This document shows, piece after piece, positions 44,134-51,323 of a stretch of 64,000 nucleotides of DNA. The position numbers and the translations under genes are program-made. This DNA comes from Anaerolineales bacterium (lineage in GTDB: Bacteria > Chloroflexota > Anaerolineae > 4572-78 > J111): assembly GCA_015075185.1 (NCBI GenBank), contig JABTUW010000006.1, positions 1-64,000 of the forward strand, in the 5' to 3' direction. Under the pieces are notes generated by a model. That model saw only the letters and a program-made list of their open reading frames with translations, did not search any database and had not been told where the DNA came from. Positions within the stretch are counted from its first letter, which is position 1. Each line of letters starts with the position of its first letter.

Positions 44134-44832
44134 ATGTCAAGACTTTATGTCGGAATAGATGATACTGATATTTTGGACTCGCCGGGCACCGGCCACCTGG
44201 CCCGTGAGATTGCCGCAACGCTGGCGGAGCGCTGGCCGCTGATTGGGATCACCCGCCACCAATTGCTCAATGACCCCCGCGTGCCGATGACCGCCCGAAA
44301 CAGCGCCAATGTTATTCATTTGAAAGTCGGCGCAAATGCCCTGGATTTGAACCATGTCGCCGACGAAGTGGCGGCGCTGATGCTGGCCCGCTTCCAGCCG
44401 GGCAGCGATCCGGGCTTGTGCGTGGCGCTCGACCTGCCCCTGCCGGCCATCGAGTTTGGCTACCGCACCAAAACCACCCTGGTGACTCAGGAAGAAGCCC
44501 GCCGCCTGGCCGATACCCACCAGCTTATTCTGCGGGCGCTGGGCGGAACCGGTGGCGGCATTATCGGCGCGTTGGCTGCGACCGCTCTGGCCTCAACGGG
44601 CGAGGATGGGCGTTTCATCTCGGTGGGGCAGATTCGTGAGCTGCGCGGCATACAACCGGTCGAGGCCATTACGGCAGCAGGCATCAGCGGTGTGCGGACC
44701 CTGGCCGGTCAAGTGGTGAGCAGCGGCTTTATTGAAACTGACGATAAAATCCGGCCGGCCCTGATCGGCGGGGAGGCTGTGCTGCTGGTCGAACCTGCCG
44801 GGCAGCAGTGGCGGGCTATCCGGCGGGATTGA
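44134..44832 (+). CDS. TiaS-like ferredoxin-fold protein (tRNA agmatinylcytidine synthetase-related)
   Basis: The 232-aa protein begins MSRLYVGIDDTDILDSPGTG and later has GGTGGGIIGALAATALA, both reminiscent of archaeal TiaS (tRNA-Ile2 2-agmatinylcytidine synthetase), but it lacks the OB-fold and zinc ribbon of TiaS that bind tRNA. It is thus a stand-alone catalytic-type domain whose substrate is unknown. GGAGG lies 8 nt before the ATG at 44134, which is chosen over the TTG at 44131. It is divergent from the small protein/DUF134 pair. Confidence 0.68.
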   Translation: MSRLYVGIDDTDILDSPGTGHLAREIAATLAERWPLIGITRHQLLNDPRVPMTARNSANVIHLKVGANALDLNHVADEVAALMLARFQPGSDPGLCVALDLPLPAIEFGYRTKTTLVTQEEARRLADTHQLILRALGGTGGGIIGALAATALASTGEDGRFISVGQIRELRGIQPVEAITAAGISGVRTLAGQVVSSGFIETDDKIRPALIGGEAVLLVEPAGQQWRAIRRD

Positions 44833-44874
44833 ATTAAAGCAGCCTTTTGAGGTGTTTAATATCTCAAAGTTTTT

Positions 44875-46422
44875 TTACCTCAACCACTCCTCCACCAAGG
44901 GATTCAAATTCTGACCGGACACACGCTGCGCCGTAACTAAAAAAGTCTGCGGGGTGACGATTTTATAGCGGTTTTCGAGGTAGTAGGTTTGCAGCACCTG
45001 CCGGTACATTACCTCGCCCAACTGCTCGCGCAGGGCATTAAAAAAGAGAGCGGCTTTGGCGTAAACCAGCAACTCGTAGCTGGCCGGATCGAAAGCGGCG
45101 GCCGGACGGTCAACGCTGCCGTCCAGGCTGCCGGCGGCGCTGTCAAAGGGAATAAGCCAGCGGCCGGTCATGAGCCGCTCGGCCTCGCCCTCGCCCAAGA
45201 TGCCACGGTAATACTCAAAGGCGCTGTATTCGGCCAGACCTTCGTCCAGCCAGGGATGTTGGTACGGATTATTGCCCAGGGCGGCGTACCACCATTGATG
45301 GGCCACTTCATGAGCGACCAGAAACGCCTGCTGTGAGCGGGTCGCCGGATCACTATTTTGGTACAAATCTTCCCCGATTAAAACCAGCCCGGTGTATTCC
45401 ATCCCCCGGAAATTGAGCGGCGCTTCGACTACGTCAAGCTCCGTATAAGGGTAGAGACCGTAAATGTCACTGTAGAAACGCAGCGAGGCGGTAGCGTGGG
45501 CCAAAACGGTCTTGGCTGCGGCTTCGTGGCCGGGTAAGTAATAGGAAGTGACCGTCGCTCCGGCGGCGCTCTCGCTGACCGCCTGGAACGGTCCGGCGAT
45601 GACGGTCATATCCCGCAGCGGACCGCCGACGATTTGCCAGGTGCGGCTGCTATCGGGGTTGTCAATAACGTTCAAGGTGACGCTGCTGGCAACGACGACT
45701 AAATCGCGGGGAAGGGTCAGGTCAAGCTGGTACAGGGCAACTTCGTTATAGAGGACATCCCCATGGGACGGGGGGTTATCCAGGATCCACTCCCCATCCT
45801 GCCGGACTGCCAGGGTAGGGTAAAAGCCGGACAGGCTGAGAATTGGGCCATCCCAACCAAAGAGAGTATAATTGCCCGCATCTAAACCCGGCTGGCTGCT
45901 CAATTCGGTGACAAAGGCTAAATCTACGGTGACAAATCCGGAGGATGAGTTAACGACCGGTAAGGCCAAACGAATGGCTGCCTCGTCGGCAATAGAAGTA
46001 ATATTAACCGGAGTGCTGTTGACCAACGCTGTCGTAACCCGGCTGATTCCGTCATAATTTTGCAAGTTGGGATAGAGGCGAAAAACCAGCTCCGAGCCAG
46101 GAGCGGGTACAATCACCTGGGCGACACCCTGCAAAGCCTGATTGGCTTGATCCAGCCGGGCGGTGATGTGATAACTCGGTAATGGACCGGCGGCCTCAAT
46201 GTCCCGCTGCGCCCAGGGCTGCAGCGCGGCCCGGTAATGAAAAAAAGGGTCAGGGGTGGGTGTCGGGGTAATGAGGCCGGTTTCAACTAAGAAGGTTTCG
46301 GGATCGAAGGCGCAGCCGGTCAAGAGGATAGAGGATTGAAGATAGAGGATTGAAGATAGAAGATAGAAGATAGAAGTTGGGAGACGGCGAAGGGCAGAGG
46401 AGTGGGTTAGACGGTTGCACAT
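44875..46422 (-). CDS. M1-like zinc metallopeptidase lipoprotein with repeat-derived signal peptide
   Basis: The 515-aa paralogue of the lipoprotein at 40541-42220 has the zinc site His371-Glu-x-x-His375 with Glu394 (HEVAHQWWYAALG, WLDEGLAEYS), preceded by LNFRGMEYTGLVL in place of the M1 GAMEN stretch. The signal peptide core (SIFYLLSSILYLQSSILLTGC) ends in an acceptable lipobox, but its DNA (46321-46378) is the gatagaagatag word repeat found in intergenic gaps. A short Thr-Pro linker follows. It should be an exported, lipid-anchored peptidase. The ATG at 46422 is the only start that gives n-, h- and c-regions. Confidence 0.87.
   Translation of the reverse strand: MCNRLTHSSALRRLPTSIFYLLSSILYLQSSILLTGCAFDPETFLVETGLITPTPTPDPFFHYRAALQPWAQRDIEAAGPLPSYHITARLDQANQALQGVAQVIVPAPGSELVFRLYPNLQNYDGISRVTTALVNSTPVNITSIADEAAIRLALPVVNSSSGFVTVDLAFVTELSSQPGLDAGNYTLFGWDGPILSLSGFYPTLAVRQDGEWILDNPPSHGDVLYNEVALYQLDLTLPRDLVVVASSVTLNVIDNPDSSRTWQIVGGPLRDMTVIAGPFQAVSESAAGATVTSYYLPGHEAAAKTVLAHATASLRFYSDIYGLYPYTELDVVEAPLNFRGMEYTGLVLIGEDLYQNSDPATRSQQAFLVAHEVAHQWWYAALGNNPYQHPWLDEGLAEYSAFEYYRGILGEGEAERLMTGRWLIPFDSAAGSLDGSVDRPAAAFDPASYELLVYAKAALFFNALREQLGEVMYRQVLQTYYLENRYKIVTPQTFLVTAQRVSGQNLNPLVEEWLR
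46321..46378. repeat. gatagaggattgaagatag-word repeat encoding a signal peptide
   Basis: Tandem words gatagaggattgaa and gatagaagatagaag occupy this stretch. Read on the minus strand they give a run of Leu, Ile, Ser, Phe and Tyr that forms the hydrophobic core of the lipoprotein signal. Confidence 0.85.
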
Positions 46423-46483
46423 ACGCGGATTATACCATAGAGATAAGCAACTTCATTATATACACTTGCGCAAATTTATCCTT

Positions 46484-46512
46484 TTGACAAGTTAAAGTCC
46501 TTGTGATAAACT
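46484..46512 (+). promoter_or_regulatory. promoter of the nuo operon
   Basis: TTGACA (46484-46489) and TAAACT (46507-46512) are 17 nt apart, and TG one base upstream of the -10 box makes it an extended -10 element. It lies about 60 nt before nuoA. Confidence 0.6.
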
Positions 46513-46573
46513 TAACGAATGCCACGCTACAAAAAAGCATAGCCTCAACGATGCTGCAAGAAAGAGACTCACT

Positions 46574-46930
46574 ATGCCGTCAGATTATCTGCCTGTATTG
46601 ATATTTATTTTGGTCTGCACCTTTATTGCTTCTGTTTCCTTGATTGTCCCCCATTTTTTAGGACCACGCCGGCCCAATAAGGCCAAATCAGAAGTCATCG
46701 AATCGGGGAAGTTAAATTATGGCGATGCTCGCCGCCGGGTGCCGATTCAATATTATATGATTGCCATGCTTTTCATCCTGTTTGATATCGAGGTGCTGTT
46801 TTTCTATCCGTGGGCGGTATTGTTTTGGGATTTGAAGTGGTATGGCTTGGCCCAAATTGGAATATTTGCCCTGCTTTTGGTTGAAAGTTACATCTACGTG
46901 TGGAAGAAAGGAGCGCTGGAATGGGAGTAG
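46574..46930 (+). CDS. nuoA: NADH-quinone oxidoreductase subunit A
   Basis: The 118-aa membrane subunit of complex I has three helices (about 8-30, 60-80, 88-108). The signature acidic loop [13 protein letters not shown] and the second-helix [22 protein letters not shown] are present. It is the first gene of the operon and overlaps nuoB by 10 nt. Confidence 0.96.
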   Translation: MPSDYLPVLIFILVCTFIASVSLIVPHFLGPRRPNKAKSEVIESGKLNYGDARRRVPIQYYMIAMLFILFDIEVLFFYPWAVLFWDLKWYGLAQIGIFALLLVESYIYVWKKGALEWE

Positions 46931-47451
46931 CGGTTGGAGTTCCAACTCCTCAAGAACTTGGCGCGGCTGAAGCCGAAGGAAAAACCGGCAGCCTGGGTAT
47001 TGCCCTGGCCCGGCTGGAAGACGCCGTCAATTGGGGGCGCTCAAACTCGGTTTGGCCGCTGTTGTTTGGTTTGGCCTGCTGCGCAATTGAACAAATCGCC
47101 GCCGGCATGCCTCGTTTTGATATCGCTCGTTTTGGCTCTGAAGTGTTTCGGGCCTCGCCCCGGCAGGCGGACTTGTTGATTGTCTCTGGCCGGGTGTCGA
47201 ACAAAATGGCCCCGGTCATCAAGCGCATTTACGACCAGATGTCGTACCCCAAGTGGGTCATTGCCATGGGCGACTGCGCGTCGTGTGGCGGGCCGTTCAA
47301 TAATTACGCCATCATTCAAGGGGTAGATAAAATTCTGCCGGTTGACGTGTATGTGCCCGGCTGCCCCCCTCGCCCGGAGGCCCTGCTTTTTGCCTTGACG
47401 CAGTTGCAAAAGAAAATCAGGGCCGAGGAAAAGTTGGGGATTAGAGAATAA
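46921..47451 (+). CDS. nuoB: NADH-quinone oxidoreductase subunit B
   Basis: The 176-aa subunit carries [4Fe-4S] cluster N2, the last electron carrier before quinone. Its four ligands are the tandem Cys of LACCAIE, one Cys in GDCASCGG and one in PGCPPRPEA. The ATG at 46921 is chosen because AAGGAG lies 9 nt upstream inside nuoA; it overlaps the nuoA end by 10 nt, indicating translational coupling. The following gap is 85 nt and holds an inverted repeat. Confidence 0.96.
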   Translation: MGVAVGVPTPQELGAAEAEGKTGSLGIALARLEDAVNWGRSNSVWPLLFGLACCAIEQIAAGMPRFDIARFGSEVFRASPRQADLLIVSGRVSNKMAPVIKRIYDQMSYPKWVIAMGDCASCGGPFNNYAIIQGVDKILPVDVYVPGCPPRPEALLFALTQLQKKIRAEEKLGIRE

Positions 47452-47454
47452 GAA

Positions 47455-47522
47455 GATTAGGAACTGAGGGAAACTCATAGTAACTGTGGGATTTTTGAGT
47501 TCCCTGAGTTCCGTTCTTCTAG
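47455..47522. repeat. inverted repeat in the nuoB-nuoCD gap
   Basis: agaagattaggaactgaggg faces tgagttccctgagttccgttcttct, with the word ggaact(c/g)ag appearing in both arms. The hairpin occupies almost the entire gap before the nuoCD start. Confidence 0.75.
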
Positions 47523-47536
47523 ATGGATTTTGTGAT

Positions 47537-49321
47537 ATGGCCGACATCACTGTTGAAAAATTAGAAGCGGTTTTTCTGTCTGGGGTAAAGGGGCACGCGG
47601 GGTTTCGGGATACAATGACCATTCAGGTTGATTCCGATCAGTGGCACGACGTGGCCCTTTTTTTGCGGGACGATAAAGAGCTGCAATATAACCTCCTGGT
47701 TGACGTTTACGGAACCGACCGGCTCAAACTGGGACAGACCCCCCGCTTTGCCGCCAATTATGAGCTGTACTCGATCCCCAGAAACAAGTTTCTGCGGGTC
47801 ATTGTGGCTGCGCCCGACCGTCCTGGCGAGAGCAGCGCTTACGGCATCAGTAACGGTAAGCAAGGTGACCTGCCGGTCCTGCCCAGCGTGACCGATATTT
47901 GGCCGGGCGCTAACTGGCTGGAGCGCGAAACTTACGATCTCATGGGCATTGAATTCAGCGGCCATCCCTGGATGCACCGCATTCTGATGCCCGATAACTG
48001 GGTGGGCCATCCCCTGCGCAAGGATTACCCCCTGGGCGGCGAGCCGGTCTACTTTGAGCACGACCGCAAAAATCCGCGCTTTGCTCATCTGGGCAAGCAG
48101 ATTATGGTTGGGCCGTCATACCTGACCGAGCTGCCGGAAGACATGGACACCGAAGAGCATATGGTCCTTAACCTGGGGCCGCACCACCCGGCGACCCACG
48201 GCGTGCTGCGCCTGGCAGTCGAATTGGACGGCGAAATTGTGCTTAAGGTTAGCCCGGAATTGGGCTATCTCCACTCCGGTTTTGAGAAAACCGGCGAGAA
48301 CAAGCGGTACGAAAAATACATTCCCTACTGTGACCGTATGGATTACGCCGCGCCCATGAATAACAACCTGGCTTATGTGCTGACGGTTGAAAAGCTGCTG
48401 GGTGCGGAGATACCGGAGTACGCCCAATATGTCCGTGTCATCTGCTCAGAATTGCAGCGGATTGCCAGCCACTTGATCTGGCTGGGCACTCATGCGATGG
48501 ATGTCAGCGGCACCGGCCATGCCCTGGTCATGTACTGCTTCCAGATGCGCGAGCGCATTTTGGATATTTTTGAAATGGTCTGCGGCGCGCGCATGACCAC
48601 CAGCTACTTCAGCGTCGGCGGGCTGCGCTGGCCGCTGCCCGGCGCCTTTAATGATGCGGTCAAAGCTTTCCTGGGCGAGTTTAAAGAGTATTTGGAAGAT
48701 TACGAAGCCATGCTGACCGACAATCCCATCTGGTTGAGCCGGACCAAGGGTATTGGCTACCTATCGGCAGAAGAGGCGATTGCCCTCAGCGTGACCGGGC
48801 CAATGCTGCGGGCTGCCGGGGTGCCGCTGGATTTGCGCAAAGCACAGCCTTACTCCTGCTACGATCACTTCGATTTTGATGTGCCGACCTCGACCGGCGC
48901 CGACTGCTACGCCCGCTACGAAGTGCGTGTCAACGAACTGCGCCAGAGCACCCGCATCGTCGAGCAGGCCATCAACAAGATTCAGCCCGGCCCCTTCCGC
49001 ACGGCAGACCGCAAAGTGGCGCTCCCGCCGCGAGAAGAGATTTCCACCAGCATGGAGTCGCTCATTCACCACTTTAAATTGGTTACGGAAGGCTACCGCC
49101 CGCCCGATGGACAGATCTACTATGTGGGCGAGAACCCAAAGGGCTGGCTGGGCTTTGGCCTCATCAGCGATGGCACAGCCATACCTCACCGGCTGCGCGT
49201 GCGCGGGCCGTCGTTTGTTAACCTGCAAGCTACCCATACCATGGCCAAAGGCGGCTTTGTATCAGATTTGATTGCCATCATTGGCTCAATAGACATTGTG
49301 TTGGGTGAGGTGGACCGGTAA
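47537..49321 (+). CDS. nuoCD: fused NADH-quinone oxidoreductase subunits C and D
   Basis: The 594-aa fusion has a NuoC (30-kDa) domain at about residues 1-175 ([30 protein letters not shown]) and a NuoD (49-kDa) domain from about 190 to the end ([40 protein letters not shown]-type region replaced by [11 protein letters not shown] at the C-terminus). The quinone-site His and Tyr-containing HPATHG segment is present. NuoCD fusions are known in enterobacteria. The ATG at 47537 is preferred because it begins at the conserved NuoC sequence; upstream in-frame codons lie in the repeat. Confidence 0.95.
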   Translation: MADITVEKLEAVFLSGVKGHAGFRDTMTIQVDSDQWHDVALFLRDDKELQYNLLVDVYGTDRLKLGQTPRFAANYELYSIPRNKFLRVIVAAPDRPGESSAYGISNGKQGDLPVLPSVTDIWPGANWLERETYDLMGIEFSGHPWMHRILMPDNWVGHPLRKDYPLGGEPVYFEHDRKNPRFAHLGKQIMVGPSYLTELPEDMDTEEHMVLNLGPHHPATHGVLRLAVELDGEIVLKVSPELGYLHSGFEKTGENKRYEKYIPYCDRMDYAAPMNNNLAYVLTVEKLLGAEIPEYAQYVRVICSELQRIASHLIWLGTHAMDVSGTGHALVMYCFQMRERILDIFEMVCGARMTTSYFSVGGLRWPLPGAFNDAVKAFLGEFKEYLEDYEAMLTDNPIWLSRTKGIGYLSAEEAIALSVTGPMLRAAGVPLDLRKAQPYSCYDHFDFDVPTSTGADCYARYEVRVNELRQSTRIVEQAINKIQPGPFRTADRKVALPPREEISTSMESLIHHFKLVTEGYRPPDGQIYYVGENPKGWLGFGLISDGTAIPHRLRVRGPSFVNLQATHTMAKGGFVSDLIAIIGSIDIVLGEVDR

Positions 49322-49390
49322 CAGGGTAGCAAAGTAGCAAGGTCACAGAATTGCAGGCTGCAAATAGCAAGTAATAAATTCTTTACGTAT
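49322..49390. repeat. gtagcaaagtagcaagg word repeat in the nuoCD-nuoE gap
   Basis: acagggtagcaaagtagcaagg and gcaaatagcaagtaata share words but form only a weak hairpin with ccttg at 49396-49400. It is less ordered than the other gap repeats. Confidence 0.5.
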
Positions 49391-49431
49391 CACGCCTTGT
49401 CTGCTAACAGAAAAAATGTAAGGACACTTTT

Positions 49432-49926
49432 ATGTGGTCTGAAAAAGAACAACAGGAACTCGACGAAATTTTGAAAAAATATCCGCCCGACCGGAAGCTG
49501 TCGGCGGTGCTGCCGGCGCTGTACCTGGCCCAGCGGGAGAAAAATTGGCTGGACGACGACGATATCGCCGCTGTCGCCGAGGCGCTGGATATACCGGTCA
49601 CGCACGTTCATTCGATCATCGGTTTTTACACTCTTTTCCGCAAAGAGCCGACCGGCAAATATATGGTCCAGGTTTGCACCGACCTGCCCTGCGCCCTGCG
49701 CGGCGCGGAAGATTTCTACAAACGGCTGTGCCAACGGATGGGGTTGGGGCCGAACGGCGGCACGGCCGAGGATGGCTTGTTCACGGTCGAATCGGTTGTC
49801 TGCATCGCCGCCTGCGATAAAGCGCCCTGCCTGCAAATTAACCTGGAGTACTACGAGAACTTAACGGACGAGCAGATTGACGAGGTCATTGACCGGCTGC
49901 GAGCGGCGGAAAAGGTCGCTCTTTAA
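49432..49926 (+). CDS. nuoE: NADH-quinone oxidoreductase subunit E
   Basis: The 164-aa thioredoxin-like subunit carries the [2Fe-2S] cluster N1a. The four Cys ligands lie in CTDLPC and CIAACDKAP. AAGGA precedes the ATG. It is followed by nuoF after 11 nt, so the NADH-oxidising module is co-translated. Confidence 0.96.
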   Translation: MWSEKEQQELDEILKKYPPDRKLSAVLPALYLAQREKNWLDDDDIAAVAEALDIPVTHVHSIIGFYTLFRKEPTGKYMVQVCTDLPCALRGAEDFYKRLCQRMGLGPNGGTAEDGLFTVESVVCIAACDKAPCLQINLEYYENLTDEQIDEVIDRLRAAEKVAL

Positions 49927-49937
49927 GGAGAGCATTT

Positions 49938-51257
49938 ATGGCGAGCAACCTCCTGGAAAAACATGTTTTACTACGCCATCGCGACGTGGAAAACATTCGT
50001 GATATTGAAGTCTATACGGCCAATGGCGGCTATGAGGGCTTGAAAAAGGCTCTCAAAGAAATGACCCCCGAAGCGGTGATGAATGAAGTCAAGGCGTCGG
50101 GGCTGCGGGGACGCGGCGGGGCGGGTTTCCCTGCCGGAGTGAAGTGGAGCTTCATCCCCAAGAATATCTTCCCCAAATACATCGTGGTCAATGCCGACGA
50201 GAGCGAACCCGGCACGTTCAAAGACCGGGAGATTATGACTTTCAACCCGCACCAGTTTATCGAAGGGGTTATTCTGTGCGCCTATGCCGTTGGGGCGGAG
50301 ACAGCCTACATCTACGGCCGTGGCGAGTTCATGCCTGTCTTCAACGGCCCTGATGGGCTGCAAAAAGCAGTGGACGATGCCTACGCTCAGGGTTTCCTGG
50401 GCAAAAATATTCTGGGCAGCGACTTCTCCTTAAACATCTACCTGCACCTGGGCGCTGGGGCGTATATCTGCGGCGAGGAAACGGCGCTGCTTAACAGCCT
50501 GGAAGGGCTGATGGGCCAGCCGCGCAGCCGGCCTCCCTTCCCGGCGGTCGAGGGGTTGTATGCCAAGCCGACCGTCATCAACAACGTCGAGACCTTGGCC
50601 AACGTGCCGCCAATTATTGCCAATGGAGCTACCTGGTATCGCCAGTTCGGCACCGAAAAAAGCCCCGGTACCAAAATCTTTTCCTTAAGCGGGCGGGTCA
50701 ACCGGCCGGGTAATTACGAACTGCCCCTGGGCACGCCTATCCGCTACCTGATTGAGGAGTGCGGCGGCGGTATCATTGATGGCAAGGCGGTCAAGGGAAT
50801 TTTACCGGCCGGCGCTTCGTCGGCCATTATCGGGCCGGACAAGCTCGATACGACGATGGATTACGAAGCGATGGCGGCTGCCGGGACTATGTTAGGCTCG
50901 GCTTCGTTCATCATTTTAGACGAGACGGTGGACGCGGTCTGGGCGGCTGAGAAAAACGTCAAATTCTTTAAGCACGAAAGCTGCGGCAAATGCAGTCCCT
51001 GCCGGGAAGGCACTTATTGGTTGGTCCATGTTTATGAAAAGCTGCGCGAGGGACGGGGCAGCAAAAAGGATATTGAGCTGCTCAGTAGCATCATTGACCA
51101 AATGGAAGGCAACTGCTTCTGCCTGCTGGGCGAGTTTGTCATCCCCGGCGTGCGCACCAGCCTGAAATTGTTTGGCCCGGAGTACGAAGCTTTGGCGGTG
51201 AACGAGGAAAGCGAAAACGGCCAGCCGCAAAAGAATTTGGTGCATCTGTATTTGTAG
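49938..51257 (+). CDS. nuoF: NADH-quinone oxidoreductase subunit F
   Basis: The 439-aa flavoprotein binds NADH and FMN and cluster N3. The nucleotide loop GLRGRGGAGFPAGVKW, NADESEPGTFKDR, the FMN region GAGAYICGEETALLNSLEG and the cluster motif ESCGKCSPCREGTYW with the fourth Cys in NCFCLLGE are intact. It starts 11 nt after nuoE with AAGGAGAG upstream. Confidence 0.97.
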   Translation: MASNLLEKHVLLRHRDVENIRDIEVYTANGGYEGLKKALKEMTPEAVMNEVKASGLRGRGGAGFPAGVKWSFIPKNIFPKYIVVNADESEPGTFKDREIMTFNPHQFIEGVILCAYAVGAETAYIYGRGEFMPVFNGPDGLQKAVDDAYAQGFLGKNILGSDFSLNIYLHLGAGAYICGEETALLNSLEGLMGQPRSRPPFPAVEGLYAKPTVINNVETLANVPPIIANGATWYRQFGTEKSPGTKIFSLSGRVNRPGNYELPLGTPIRYLIEECGGGIIDGKAVKGILPAGASSAIIGPDKLDTTMDYEAMAAAGTMLGSASFIILDETVDAVWAAEKNVKFFKHESCGKCSPCREGTYWLVHVYEKLREGRGSKKDIELLSSIIDQMEGNCFCLLGEFVIPGVRTSLKLFGPEYEALAVNEESENGQPQKNLVHLYL

Positions 51258-51305
51258 GACAAACGGTGAGTTTGTCCGAATCGGACAAGCTAACAGCTTG
51301 CCCTA
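51257..51305. repeat. two small hairpins in the nuoF-nuoG gap
   Basis: ggacaaac/gtttgtcc (51257-51264 and 51270-51277), and a second ggacaagct aac agcttgccc hairpin, fill the 66-nt gap. The first overlaps the nuoF stop codon by one base. Confidence 0.7.
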
Positions 51306-51323
51306 CGGATTAAATGGGGAAAA

